The position numbers and the translations under genes were made by a program. From assembly GCA_021234155.1 (NCBI GenBank), contig JAJEKV010000013.1, positions 22,450,378-22,514,377 on the forward strand: 64,000 bases of DNA. Reading direction: 5' to 3'. The stretch is from Isoetes taiwanensis (lineage: Eukaryota > Streptophyta > Lycopodiopsida > Isoetales > Isoetaceae). Below, one piece after another: positions 46,400 through 57,159 of this stretch. Every line of letters begins with the position of its first letter. The stretch's first letter is position 1. The notes under the pieces were generated by a model, which was given only the letters and a program-made list of their open reading frames with translations, ran no database searches and had not been told where the DNA came from.

Positions 46400-49300
46400 G
46401 TATCTCGATGAAGCTTGAACTTTTACGCGCAGAGGTTTTGTCAACAAGTCTGTGGCATCTCCTTAGTTGGAATAAACTCCATCACGAGATTGTCACGTCC
46501 AACACCTTATCTCTTGTAAAGTGGTGGTGGATTGAGATGTGCTTTGATCTCTCGTGATGTATTGGATTTTTACGTCAAAGCTATACTACTCTTGTTATCA
46601 TTGTAAATCACCATTGGCTCCTCTTGCTTATATCCAATCTCACGATAAGGCGCCTTAACCATCACGGTCTCCTAACCCGCTGCGGATGTAGCAACATATT
46701 GGCCTCACGGGATGAGAGTGCCAGCGATGTCTGTTTTGGAGCTCGTCCAAGTGCGGTTGCTCCATGAAGCATTATGGAGAAACACTGTAGTTGACCTCCT
46801 TGTATCTTGATCCCGGACCCGGTCTGCATCTACAAAGCGACACCAATTTTTTGCGATGGATAATTTGAGTCGGTCCATACTTGAGTCCCATGTTGCATGT
46901 GCCTTGTAGATGTCGAATTATTAAACTTCTTTGCCTTCCAATGTTCCATCCCCGGTCTTTGCATGAATCTATTAAGCGCCCCTACGGCTTGAGCAATATC
47001 GGCCTTGTGCTCACCATCACATGCATCAAGCATCCCCTTTGCATTTACGTATGGAATACTATCCATTTCCAGCTGCTCTTTTTTTGTGTGGTTCCATTTC
47101 ACTACTCAATCTGAGGTTCAAAGCTGCTGGAGTGTCTTTCTGCATGCATTCTCTCATGCCAAAGCGTTTGCAGAGCTTATTAATGGCCTGCTCTTGATGG
47201 ATCAAGAGAGTTCTTCTGGCTCGATCCCTTTCAATCTGTAAGCCCAAGCACATTTCTATTTCCCCTAGATCTGTCATTCTAAATTCACTTTGCAGTGCTT
47301 GTTTGATTGAATTAATCCCTTCCATGTCTTTGCCTACCAAGATCAAGTCATCCACATAGACAATCACCATTAAAATTCTTTGCTCCCTCCAACTGCAATA
47401 CACATTCCATTCCGTAACACATTTAATCAATCCAAGTTGCTGCAGAAATTGATCTATTCTGTTGTACCACATTCTAGGGCTCTGCCTTAACCCATATAAG
47501 GCCCTATTCAATCGACACACCTTGCCTTTTTCCTGATCAAAACCCTGTGGATGTTTCATATATATTACCTCATCCAAAGATCCATTTAAAAATGCTGTCT
47601 TAACATCCATCTGGTGGATTTCGAGGTCTTCTTGCGCTGCCAAGGCCAAAACTGTTCTAATGGAAGTCATTTTTGCCACCGGAGAGAATGTCTCGTCGAA
47701 ATCTATTCCCTGTTGTTGAGAAAAGCCTTGAGCTACGAGTCTAGCGCGGTATCTTTCAACTCTTCCATCACTGGCCTGCTTTATCTTAAACACCCATCTG
47801 CATCCTACTGCTTTTCTACCTTTTGGTAACTCAACTAGATCCCATGCATTCGTCATATGCATCGCTTCCATTTCCTCTTGCATTGCCTTAATCCATTGTT
47901 GAGAATCTGCCCCTGTCATAGCCTCTTGAACGGATAATGGTTCCAAGAGCTCTGCCTTGAAACATTCCCGAGCACATTTTTCCTCCATGTCATTATCCCA
48001 CCATGGCCCGTATTCTTGCTCAAACTGTTTTTCATAATGCCTAGCCTCTGCTAATGCTGCTGACCCGTTAGACTTCTTCCATTCCATCCACTTAGCAGTT
48101 GGACGATGACCTCGGGTGCTTCGTCTTAATTGAATTGTTCCTTGCTCTCTGGCATGCTCGAACTAGAATCCATACTCCTCGCCCGTTCCTGCTCTGTGCC
48201 ATGTGTTGAAATCTGACCTTGATCCAACACTCTCTCATCCTGCAAAACAATGTTATTGCTACTTTCTGGCTGCTTCTGGTTAATCTCAATCCTGCTGCTC
48301 GGATCAGACCCTAGACCCTGCTTGAATCTCAATCCAGAGATTAGTTTACTCTTGGAAAAGATCAACATTTTCCCTTGCCTCGTCTGCATGTGCAACTCCA
48401 TATTCATCAAATACTGCATTGCTGCACTTAATGACTTTTCTTGTGTGGATGTCAAGTAACCTGTAACCCTTACCATCCAGACAATATCCCATAAATATGC
48501 ACTTTCTTGATTTATCATCTAATTTTGTTTTTCTCAATTCTTTAGGTGTAAATGCATAGGCCAGACATCCAAATACCTTTAAATGCCCAACATCCGGTTT
48601 ATGGCCACTCCAAACTTCCTCGGGTGTCTTTCCTTTAACTGCGACTGTAGGTGCACGGTTTTGAAGATAACACTCTGTCAAAGCCGCCTCGCCCCAAAAC
48701 TGATCTGATAACTTTGCCCATTTAAGCATACTAAGTGCACATTCTTTAGAGTTCTCATTTTTCGCTTTCTGTCACCCCATTCGAACTGCTCATCCGGATT
48801 AGAGAGGCGCCTCTTGATCCCTTCCCGCTCAAGACATTTGTTGAATTCATGGGATACAAATTCAGTCCCATTGTCACTCCTGACTGCTCCAATGCTATAT
48901 CCAGTCTCTTTTTCCACTTGTTTCATCCACGAAACAAAGGTTTCCATAACTTCACTTTTCCTTTTTAGTAAAAACACAAACGTCTTTCTTGAATAGTCAT
49001 CTACGATGACTAAAAAATACTTTGCTTTCCCAAATGTTTGCACTGGCATTTGCCCACTCAAGTCAGTATGAACTAGCTGCAAGATCCGTTGTGCTCTCGT
49101 CCCTTGTTTCTTTGATTTCTTATGGCTGTGCTTACTCACAATGCATGCCTCACACAAGCCAATTTGACCCTTAACAGACATTTCCATACCTGTGACCATG
49201 CTTTCTTTTTGTAACTGCACCATTCTTGCTTGATTAATGTGCCCAAATCGCCTATGCCATAAGCGAAGATCCTGATCCGGTCCAAATTGATCGGTGCATG

Positions 49301-50190
49301 AATGCCTTCTTGATCACCTTCAATTAGCTTGTAGAGATGTCCTTGTTCGCTAGCTTTGGCTATAACTCGCCCTCTCAAATTTAAGAGAAGCAGTTCATCT
49401 TTGTTAATGCATCTTTGAAATCCCTACATCGATGAGCCTTGCTAATGACATCGATTCTTGGATAATCGTGGGTACATACAAAACACGTTTGAGATCCCCG
49501 GTACCATCGCAAATTTACATGTCATAGTCCCATGGCCCTCAATTTTCAAATCAGCCGCTATTAGTTCACACTCCAGTCCTTCTCTTTCTTACGTAAAAGA
49601 TTTGAGGAAATCTTTATTGTTGGTCATGATGTGTGTTCTGCGAGAATCAAGAACCCAAGTTAGCTTTTGTATCCACTTTTGCCGTTAGTGCTATTACATC
49701 GATGCACGTACCTGCGCAACAAGACCATGACTCTCGGTCATATCACGCTTTCTCCTTTTTCCTTTAGGCTCTCGTCCATCTTTGCCTCGTAAACTTATGC
49801 ACTCGTTCTTCCATTATTTCTTGATCTCGCATCCTCAAACAACGCCATATTAGCTTCGATCTTCTCCACGTCATCTTCACTTCCACTTCCGGATGATTTT
49901 TTCTTGCCAATATGTGCCGCGAGATGACCCACCGGATCTTCCATTACTCCATCTCTTCCTGTTGGAGGAGATTTGGTTCTATCTTTTCCATCCTTCTTAT
50001 TCTCTTGTCTTTCCTTAACCTCTTCTTTCTTTGAGCTTCTCAGGTTACAGTTCCTAGAAATATGCCCCTTTTTTCCACACGTCCAGCATTCAAAATCACC
50101 CCTTTTTGATTTTGCATGAGCTACATATGCTGACCCTTCTTCCTCGTGTTTGAACAAGTTAGAAGCCTGCAACACTGCTCCAATTACCAT
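46400..50190 (-). pseudogene. Inner copia polyprotein (gag-PR-INT-RT-RNH), frameshifted
   Basis: The gag end has an intact CCHC knuckle CWTCGKKGHISRNC (50190-49795 frame). The protease motif survives as WVLDSRRTHIMTNN (about 49670-49630), with the usual Asp-Ser-Gly changed to Asp-Ser-Arg. Integrase lies in frames 49378-49136, 49223-48678 and 48729-48346, with LVHTDLSGQMP and RSDNGTEF carrying two of the catalytic triad. RT is the 342-codon frame 48087-47059: WVFKIKQASDGRVERYRARL, DVKTAFLNG and VYVDDLILVG (YVDD). RNase H remnants are at 47102-46400. Each domain is in a different frame, so no full polyprotein can be made. Confidence 0.9.
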
Positions 50191-50584
50191 CAGGGTATAA
50201 ATTAAGAAATTTTAAATTGTAAACCATGAACTTGGTTTTGGCTATACTTGCATGGAATTCCTCTAATTTCTAACCATACTTTGGCTAAAGTTTCTAGAAA
50301 GAAAAACCAAAACTTTAGCCATATTTACAAGAGTTTTGGAGTTTTATTGGAATTTGTGAAAAAATTGAACTAAAACTAGTAAAATCTGGCTAAAGTAAGC
50401 AAATTACCTTGAAAAATTGTAGATACTTTGGCGAATCTTTCAGAAAATATGAAGAACCTCATTTAGGTTTGGCTAAAGTTCTTTATTTTTTGAGATTTTT
50501 ATCCTATTAAAAATCGCCAAAACCCTAATGGTCAAGCCCAAAGTTTAGCCAAATGGCGAAGAATAGCCACTAATTTATACCATG
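50191..50584. mobile_element. hAT-type MITE, 394 bp, inside the inner copia gag
   Basis: Terminal repeats are CAGGGTATAAATTA on the left and CATGGTATAAATTA on the reverse of the right end. A perfect 8-bp duplication ATTACCAT lies at 50183-50190 and 50585-50592. The related outer copia gag has the empty site at about 45533-45545. Internally it carries about nine TTTGGCTAAA-type motifs in both orientations (near 50241, 50282, 50318, 50390, 50472 and 50549). It shares termini and motif with the 660-bp element at 14067. No coding capacity. Confidence 0.9.
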
Positions 50585-50592
50585 ATTACCAT

Positions 50593-51180
50593 CTCACTTT
50601 TCAGTTTTCCTTTCTGACAGCCAATCGTCTGCTTGATGGAATCATAGGATCTTGGGAGGCTTGCCAACAAGGCCATAGTCGGATCTTCATAAACTTATGG
50701 TATGACTCAAGGCGACTAATTGATCCGCCGGGCTCTCCATATGGCTGATATGATGGGTTGGATCATCACCATCTTTCATCTTTGCACTAAAAAATTCTGC
50801 CACAAGAACGACCTTTTGGGAGGTGTTATGTGTTTTGAAGGTCTTCTTCAAGCAATTCCACCCATCCTTTCTTTGTGTCCTTGAGCCTCACTAAAGGAAT
50901 GACCGTAGTCCTTCAAGCCAAACATCATGGTAGTTTTAGCTCGATTATCTCTCTTCCTCCATTACGCCAGAGGGCAATCTCATTTCTTTGGTGGAGCTAT
51001 CTCTCCATCATTCTCTCCCACATTCTCATTGGATATTGGTTTGGGATCGCCCCACTCACGACATCCCATACCTCCCTTTCCTCAAGAATAGCACGCATTT
51101 TCCGTAAATTTGTTGCATTGACCTATCCGACTTCTCTAGGTTTTTAAGATCCATTTGAAGCTTCGCCATCTTCTTTCAAT
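50593..51180 (-). pseudogene. Inner copia gag, N-terminal part
   Basis: The part of gag upstream of the MITE, starting MAKLQMDLKNL at about 51170 on the minus strand. It parallels outer gag at 44961-45535 and is likewise broken by frameshifts and stops. Confidence 0.75.
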
Positions 51181-51244
51181 CACTTAAAAAGAATGTCTTC
51201 CCTCTGAATTCCTTTTCCTCTCTAGCCTTACGGCTCTGATACCA

Positions 51245-51417
51245 TGAAACAAGAAGGAGCGACCGAAACTAGAAGCACCACAAGAATTGAGGAAGAATCG
51301 GTGGGCGTTGCATGCCCACTTTCTATATTTATACAAACATGGATATTTACAAACCGTGCCATTAAAGGCTTGAGAATATTAAAAGCGAGAATCTTTTTTC
51401 GTTATTTTAACTTAACA
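51245..51417 (-). repeat. 5' LTR of the inner copia element (173 bp)
   Basis: Begins TGAAACAAGAAGG and ends TTTAACTTAACA on the plus strand. Adjacent to the primer site at 51232-51244. Confidence 0.92.
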
Positions 51418-51422
51418 AAATT

Positions 51423-54400
51423 TGCGGATGGTACCGGGGATCCGAAACGCGGGTTTTGTATGTACCACGATTATCCAAGAATCGATGTCATTAGCAAGGC
51501 TCATCGATGTAGGGATTTCAAAGATGCATTAACAAAGATGAAGCCGCTTCTCTTAAATTTGAGAGGGCGAAGTTATAGCCAAAGCCAGCGCACAAGGACA
51601 TCTCTACAAGCTAATTGAAGGTGATCAAGAAGGCATTCATGCACTGACTGCAGCTGGACCAGATCAGGATCTTCAGTTATGGCATAGGCGATTTGGGCAC
51701 ATTAATCAAGCAAGAATGGTGCAGTTACAAAAAGAAAGCATGGTCACAGGTATGGAAATGTCTGTTAAGGGTCAAATTGGCTTGTGTGAGGCATGCATTG
51801 TGAGTAAGCACAGCCATAAGAAATCAAAGAAACAAGGGACGAGAGCACAACGGATCTTGCAGCTAGTTCATACTGACTTGAGTGGGCAAATGCCAGTGCA
51901 AACATTTGGGAAAGCAAAGTATTTTTTAGTCATCGTAGATGACTATTCAAGAAAGACGTTTGTGTTTTTACTAAAAAGGAAAAGTGAAGTTATGGAAACC
52001 TTTGTCTCGTGGATGAAACAAGTGGAAAAAGAGACTGGATATAGCATTGGAGCAGTCAGGAGTGACAATGGGACTGAATTTGTATCCCATGAATTCAACA
52101 AATGTCTTGAGCAGGAAGGGATCAAGAGGCAGCTCTCTAATCCGTATGAGCAGTTCCAGAATGGGGTGGCAGAGCGAAAAATGAGAACTCTAAAGGAATG
52201 TGCACTTAGTATGCTTAAATGGGCAAAGTTATCAGATCAGTTTTGGGGCGAGGCAGTCTTGACAGCGTGTTATCTTCAAAACCGTGCACCTACAGTCGCA
52301 GTTAAAGGAAAGACACCCGAGGAAGTTTGGAGTGGCCATAAACCGGATGTTGGGCATTTAAAGGTATTTGGATGTCTGGCTTATGCATTTACACCTAAAG
52401 AATTGAGAAAAACAAAATTAGATGATAAATCAAGAAAGTGCATATTTATGGGATATTGTCTGGATGGTAAGGGTTACAGGTTACTTGACATCCACACAAG
52501 AAAAGTCATTAAGTGCAGCAATGCAGTATTTGATGAATATGGAGTTGCACATGCAGACGCAGGCAAAGGGAAAATGTTGATCTTTTCTAAGAGCAAACCA
52601 ATCTACGGATTGAGATTTCGGTGGTCGATCCCGAGCGGGGATTGAGATTAACCGAGGTACGTAAAGTAGCAATAACACTGCTTTTTTTACAAGATGAGAG
52701 AGTGTTGGATCAAGGTCGATTTCAACACATGGCAATGAAAGCAGAAGCGGGGTGAGGAGTATGGATTCTAGTTCGAGCATGCCAGAGAGCAAGGAACAAT
52801 TCAATTAAGACGGGGTTAACCGAGGTCACCGTCAAACCGCTAAATGGATGGAATGGAAGAAGTCTAATCCGGTCAGCAAAGATTAGCGAGGCTAGGCATT
52901 ATGAAAAACGGTTTGAGCAAGAATACCGGGCCATGGTAGGATAATGACATGGAGGAAAAATGTGCTTGGGAATGTTTTCAAGGCGAGCTCTTGGAACCAT
53001 TATCCGTTCAAGAGGCTATGACAGGGGCAGATTCTCAACAATGGATTAAGGCAATGCAAGAGGAAATGGAAGCGATGCATATGGCTTAATGCATGGGATC
53101 TAGTTGAGTTACCAAAAGGTAGAAAAGCAGTAGGATGCAGATGGGTGTTTAAGATAAAGCAGGCCAGTGATGGAAGAGTTGAAAGATACCGCGCTAGACT
53201 CGTAGCTCAAGGCTTTTCTCAACAACATGGAATAGATTTCGACGAGACATTCTCTCCGGTGGCAAAAATGACTTCCATTAGAACGGTTTTGGCCTTGGCG
53301 TATAAAGAAGACCTCCGAAATCCACCGGATGGATGTTAAGAGCGGCATTTTTAAATGGATCTTTGGATGAGGTAATATATATGAAACAGACCCGCGGGGT
53401 TTTGATCGGGGAAAAAGGCAAGGTGTGTCGATTGAATAGGGCCTTGGTTAAGGAGAGCCCTAGAATGTGGTACAAACGAATAGATCAATTCTGCAAAGCA
53501 ACTTGGATTGATTAAATGTGTTACGGAATGGAATGTGTATTGCAGTTGGAGGGAGCAAAGAATTTTAATGGTGATTGTCTATGTGGATGACTTGATCTTG
53601 GTAGGCAAAGACATGGAAGGGATTATTTCAATCAAACAAGCAATCGCAAAGTGAATTTAGAATGACAGATCTAGGGGAAATAGAAATGTGCTTGGGCTTT
53701 ACAGTTGAAAGGGATCCGGGCGGAAAGAACTCTCTTGATCCATCAAGAGCGTGCCATTAATAAGCTCGGCAAACGCTTTGGCATGAGAGAATGCATGCAG
53801 AAAGACACTCCATCAGCTTTGAACCTCAGATTGAGTAGTGAAATGGAACCACACACAAAGAAAGAGCAGCTGGAAATGGATAGTATTCCATATAGAAATG
53901 CAGTGGGATGCTTGATGCATGTGATGGTGAGCACAAGGCCAGATATTGCTCAAAATTTTGTAGGGGCGGTTAGTAGATTCATGCAAAGACCAGGGATGGA
54001 ACATTGGAAGGCAGTGAAGCAAATAATTCGATATCTACAAGGCACATGCAACATGGGACTCAAGTATGGACCAGACTCAAATTATCCATCAGTAAAATTG
54101 GTGTCGTTTGTAGATGCAGACTGGGCTGGGGATCAAGATACAAGGAGGTCAACTACAGGTTTCTCCATAATGCTTCATGGAGCAGCTGTTACTTGGACGA
54201 GCTCCAAACAGACATCAGTGGCACTCTCATCCTGTGAGGCCGAATATGTTGCTACATCTGCAGTGGTTAGGGAGACCGTATGGTTAAGGCAGTTCTTATC
54301 AGAGATTGGATATAAGCAAGAGGAGCCAACGGTGATTTACAATGATAACAAGAGTAGTATAGCTTTGACAGAAAATCCAATACATCACAGGAGATCAAAG

Positions 54401-54576
54401 CACATCTCAATCCACCACCACTTTACAAGAGATAAGGTGTTGGACAGGACAATTCAGATGGAGTTTATTCCAACTGAGGAGATGCCAGCAGACTTGTTGA
54501 CAAAACCTCTGTGTGCAGAAAAGTTCAAGCTTCATCGAGATACATTCGGAGTAGCTTTATCATTAAAAGCAGAATA
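51423..54576 (+). pseudogene. Outer copia polyprotein, INT-RT-RNH part
   Basis: Continuation of the outer element after the inner insertion. Gag-pre-integrase LWHRRFGHINQARM precedes an integrase frame (51716-52645) with HTDLSGQMP, RSDNGTEF and NGVAERKMRT, which together hold the DDE residues. RT is fragmented (53145-53339 with FKIKQASDG; 53333-53515; VYVDDLILVG near 53580). RNase H is the best preserved part (53705-54577): FVDADWAGDQDTRRSTTGF, then CEAEYVA and YNDNKSSIALTENP, then PADLLTKPL at the C-terminus. The integrase frame is nearly identical to that of the inner copy. Confidence 0.9.
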
Positions 54577-54583
54577 GGGGGTG

Positions 54584-54760
54584 TGTTAAGTTAAAATAAC
54601 AAAAAAAGATTCTGCTTTTAATATTCTGTTAAGCCTTTAATGGCACGGTTTGTAAATATCCATGTTTGTATAAATATAGAAAGTGGGCATGCAACGTCCA
54701 CCTGATTCTTATGAATTCTTGTGGTGCGCCTAGTTTCTGGGTCGTCTCCTTCTTGTTTCA
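54584..54760 (+). repeat. 3' LTR of the outer copia element (177 bp)
   Basis: Lacks the 54-bp expansion seen in the 5' LTR. Preceded by the polypurine tract at about 54572-54583 and followed by the TAGGT duplicate. Confidence 0.93.
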
Positions 54761-54765
54761 TAGGT

Positions 54766-55029
54766 GGTCGACTATTCTAATCGTATTTGTCTTTAGCCAA
54801 TCATATTGGTCGGATATTCCTTAGTATTTGTCTTTGGTCAATCAGATCTATCGGTTTGTATAATGAGGATATTTGAACTTAGCATTTACCTTCAGCAACA
54901 GATTGCATGTTCGGTTTGGTCAAGAAGATCTCCATTAAGACCTCTGCCTAACCTCGCTGGCTCCGTCTCGCTTGTTTCTTCTATGCATCCTAAGACCCAG
55001 TGCAGATGGCTCTCTTTGGGCATGACTTA
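54766..55029. other. Spacer with a short imperfect duplication
   Basis: GTATTTGTCTTTAGCCAATC (54785 on) and GTATTTGTCTTTGGTCAATC (54825 on) form a 40-bp-spaced tandem pair. No gene. Confidence 0.5.
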
Positions 55030-55570
55030 TCTTTAGGCACGGGTACCTCAAGCGGTTGGCTGCGCCTGACAATAAGGGCACCTACAGTTTGGCTGGGCTA
55101 GGCTATTTCACATGGGTATTGGAAGCTGAAAATATCCCGCCGCAACCAATATTGGTACTCTATTCCCTTGGGGTAAGAACTTTATTAAAAATTGCTATAA
55201 ACATTTCACGACGCAGCCTCCTTCGCCTCATTGGCAACATGTAGTTCTAAATGCCGCTCACCGGCTGGTTTGGTCCAGGATGTGTGGCAAGAACATTTCT
55301 CAAAGGAGACTGTTCTACTTCGGCAAATGGTGTACATAGCGCTTAGAATTAGCGTCAGAGTTGATTCCTTTAAGCCAGCTGTTAGCCCTCTTTGTCCAGT
55401 TTGTAAAGCCGCCCTTGAATTGTTAGAGCAATGTTTTGTTTTATGTGATCACGTCTGCCACGTTTCGGAAGTTGTTTGCATATTGTTCTTTACCCGCCTT
55501 GCCCAGAAAATCCTCCTCGGCCTTTTCCTCAGAGCTGGCCATGTTATAAGAGCTCTTCTTATCAAGCAGG
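55030..55570 (+). pseudogene. L1-type LINE relic, C-terminal zf-RVT region
   Basis: Plus strand. LLRQMVYIALRISVRVDSF is followed by LCPVCKAALELLEQCFVLC (within 55231-55470), which fits the zf-RVT finger: a W/F helix, CPxC, then E-x-x-x-x-C. Upstream fragments in other frames (AHRLVWSRM, about 55250-55280) look like the domain start. The element stops where LINE-C begins, so LINE-C may have inserted into it. Confidence 0.55.
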
Positions 55571-55574
55571 GTTC

Positions 55575-57086
55575 ATGCAAGAACATAATATTTTAGATCA
55601 TGCCCTCACATTACGGGTATTGATTGAAAGGCCAAAGTCCCCAAACGCAGCATTATTCTTGGCTTTCATAGATTTTACGAAAGCCTTTGATACGGTTTCA
55701 AGAAAGGAATTAGGAGAGAGGATGCTGCAGATTGGTGTCCCGGAAGAATTAAGAGGAGCAGTTTCCAAGATATATTCGGAAGTATTAGTAGCATTGGCAC
55801 ATGACCTGAGCACAGTGATTAGGAACAATATAGGGGTACGACAGGGCTGCCCGTTGTCCCCCACCTTGTTTGGCCTGTTCATTGACGAACTAGACGAGTG
55901 GATGAATAGACATTCTCTTGCAGGCACAAAACTAGGTATGTATGTGTTTCAATTGTTAATATATGCAGATGATGTAGTGTTACTAGCAAACAGGAAGAAG
56001 GTTTTACAGGCCCATTTGGACGCTTTCGAAAAGTTTTGTGATTCAAGGCACATGAGAGTGAATATCCTAAAGTCCAAAATTATGGTGATAGGGACAAGAG
56101 ACAGACCTACTTTCACATATCAGGGGCAGCCATTAGAAACTGTTGAATGCTTTAAGTATCTTGGTATTGATTTCTCGTCCAAATATAGTTGGAAAGAGTG
56201 CATAAAGAGGCGGGTTACAGGTGGGAAGTCAGCCATGTATGGAATGCTTGCTAAATGCTCAAGTATGTCGTTGAACGATTGGAGGTTCAAAAGGATGTTG
56301 TTTAAGTCTTTGGTGCAGACAATTGTATTGTATGGAGCACCTATTTGGCCAAGCATCTCTGCCAAACTATGGTGCCAAGTAGAGTCAGTACATAAATTAT
56401 TTCTATGTGAAGAAATGGGACTCAAAAGGCAAATTCCTTATGCAATTATTTTAGCAGAAGCTAGAATGTTCCCTCTTGAGCTTGAAGCTCTTTTTAATGC
56501 TATAAATTTTATCAATAGAGTAAAAGAGCAGGCACATACCCCTTTGCCGTATCAGGCAATGCTTCTTTCTGAGACGCAGGGGTGGATGCATGACTTCAGA
56601 GCTTGGGCAAGTCAGTGGGGATTGAATGAGGCAAATTGGCCTGACAACAAAACAGATGCCAGGAAGCTCTTGGAGAAGCTAGCATTGGGATGACTTTGGT
56701 CCAACCCTGGTAGGAGAATGCTACACTACAAAGATACAGTTAACTCATTGGCTGATTAAGGTAGTCAGGAATACTTGATGGTGAATATTCCATGTACACT
56801 TAAAAAGTTAATTGCTAGATATAGAACAAGTTCTCACACGCTGGAGATCGAGACAGGTAGGTGGGCAAAGATCCCAATGGAGGAAAGGTTGTGCAGGCTA
56901 TATGATTTGGGTTGTGTAGAAGATGAAGATCATGTGTTTACAAAATGTACAACATATGTAGATATTAGGCACAGGTATGGTGTACATAATGAGAATTTTT
57001 ATTCTCTATTTACATCATCCCCTTTTGATACAGGATTATACATAAAAGTAGTGGATGATCACCGTTCATTACTGTTCAAATTATAA
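55575..57086 (+). pseudogene. LINE-C ORF2: reverse transcriptase and C-terminal finger
   Basis: The 405-codon frame ending at 56693 contains FLAFIDFTKAFDTV, VRQGCPLSPTLFGLFIDELD, LLIYADDVVLLA (YADD), KYLGIDFSSKYSWK and LVQTIVLYGAPIW, the standard palm and thumb order of a LINE RT. The true RT part starts at about 55586; earlier codons belong to the neighbouring relic. After a stop at 56691-56693 the frame 56775-57086 supplies the C-terminal Cys/His block: RLYDLGCVEDEDHVFTKC. The endonuclease is absent and a stop separates the RT from the finger, so it is not functional as it stands. Confidence 0.88.
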
Positions 57087-57150
57087 AGCATTGTACCCAG
57101 GCTCTATGGCCTCTCAGGGCCCTAAAGAGCTAGTTAGTTAATAATAATAA
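55575..57150 (+). mobile_element. LINE-C, 5'-truncated copy of the LINE-A family
   Basis: Begins inside the RT and ends with the 3' hairpin GGCC-TCTCAG-GGCC (57108-57121) and a short TAA tail (57140-57153). The RT frame is the best preserved of the four copies. Truncation just before the first RT palm block is typical of aborted target-primed reverse transcription. Confidence 0.88.
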
Positions 57151-57159
57151 TATTTGTAG

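Larger units (their letters stand above)
46199..51417 (-). mobile_element. Inner Ty1/copia retrotransposon, inverted, same family
   Basis: A 5,219-bp element on the minus strand, flanked by a perfect 5-bp duplication AAATT (46194-46198 and 51418-51422). Its 5' LTR is 51245-51417 and its 3' LTR is 46199-46362. The primer site TGGTATCAGAGCC (51244-51232) is complementary to initiator-Met tRNA. It holds gag, protease, integrase, RT and RNase H in copia order, broken by frameshifts, and itself carries a hAT MITE at 50191-50584. The 3' LTR has lost about 12 bases near its start (AGTTAAAATAAC is missing). Confidence 0.95.
44664..54760 (+). mobile_element. Outer Ty1/copia retrotransposon, interrupted by an inverted relative
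   Basis: LTRs at 44664-44894 and 54584-54760 begin TGTTAAG and end GTTTCA. They are flanked by a perfect 5-bp duplication TAGGT (44659-44663 and 54761-54765). The primer site TGGTATCGAGCC follows the 5' LTR (44895-44906; iMet type with one base lost), and a polypurine tract, GAATAGGGGGTG, precedes the 3' LTR. The order gag, protease region, integrase, RT and RNase H identifies copia. The element is split at 46198/51423 by the inner copy; joining across it gives continuous sequence that matches the inner copy's own unbroken equivalent. Coding regions carry many stops and indels. Confidence 0.95.

Noticed and set aside
52481..52804. Antisense frame across the outer copia integrase/RT boundary
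   Set aside because: Shadow of the copia polyprotein on the other strand.
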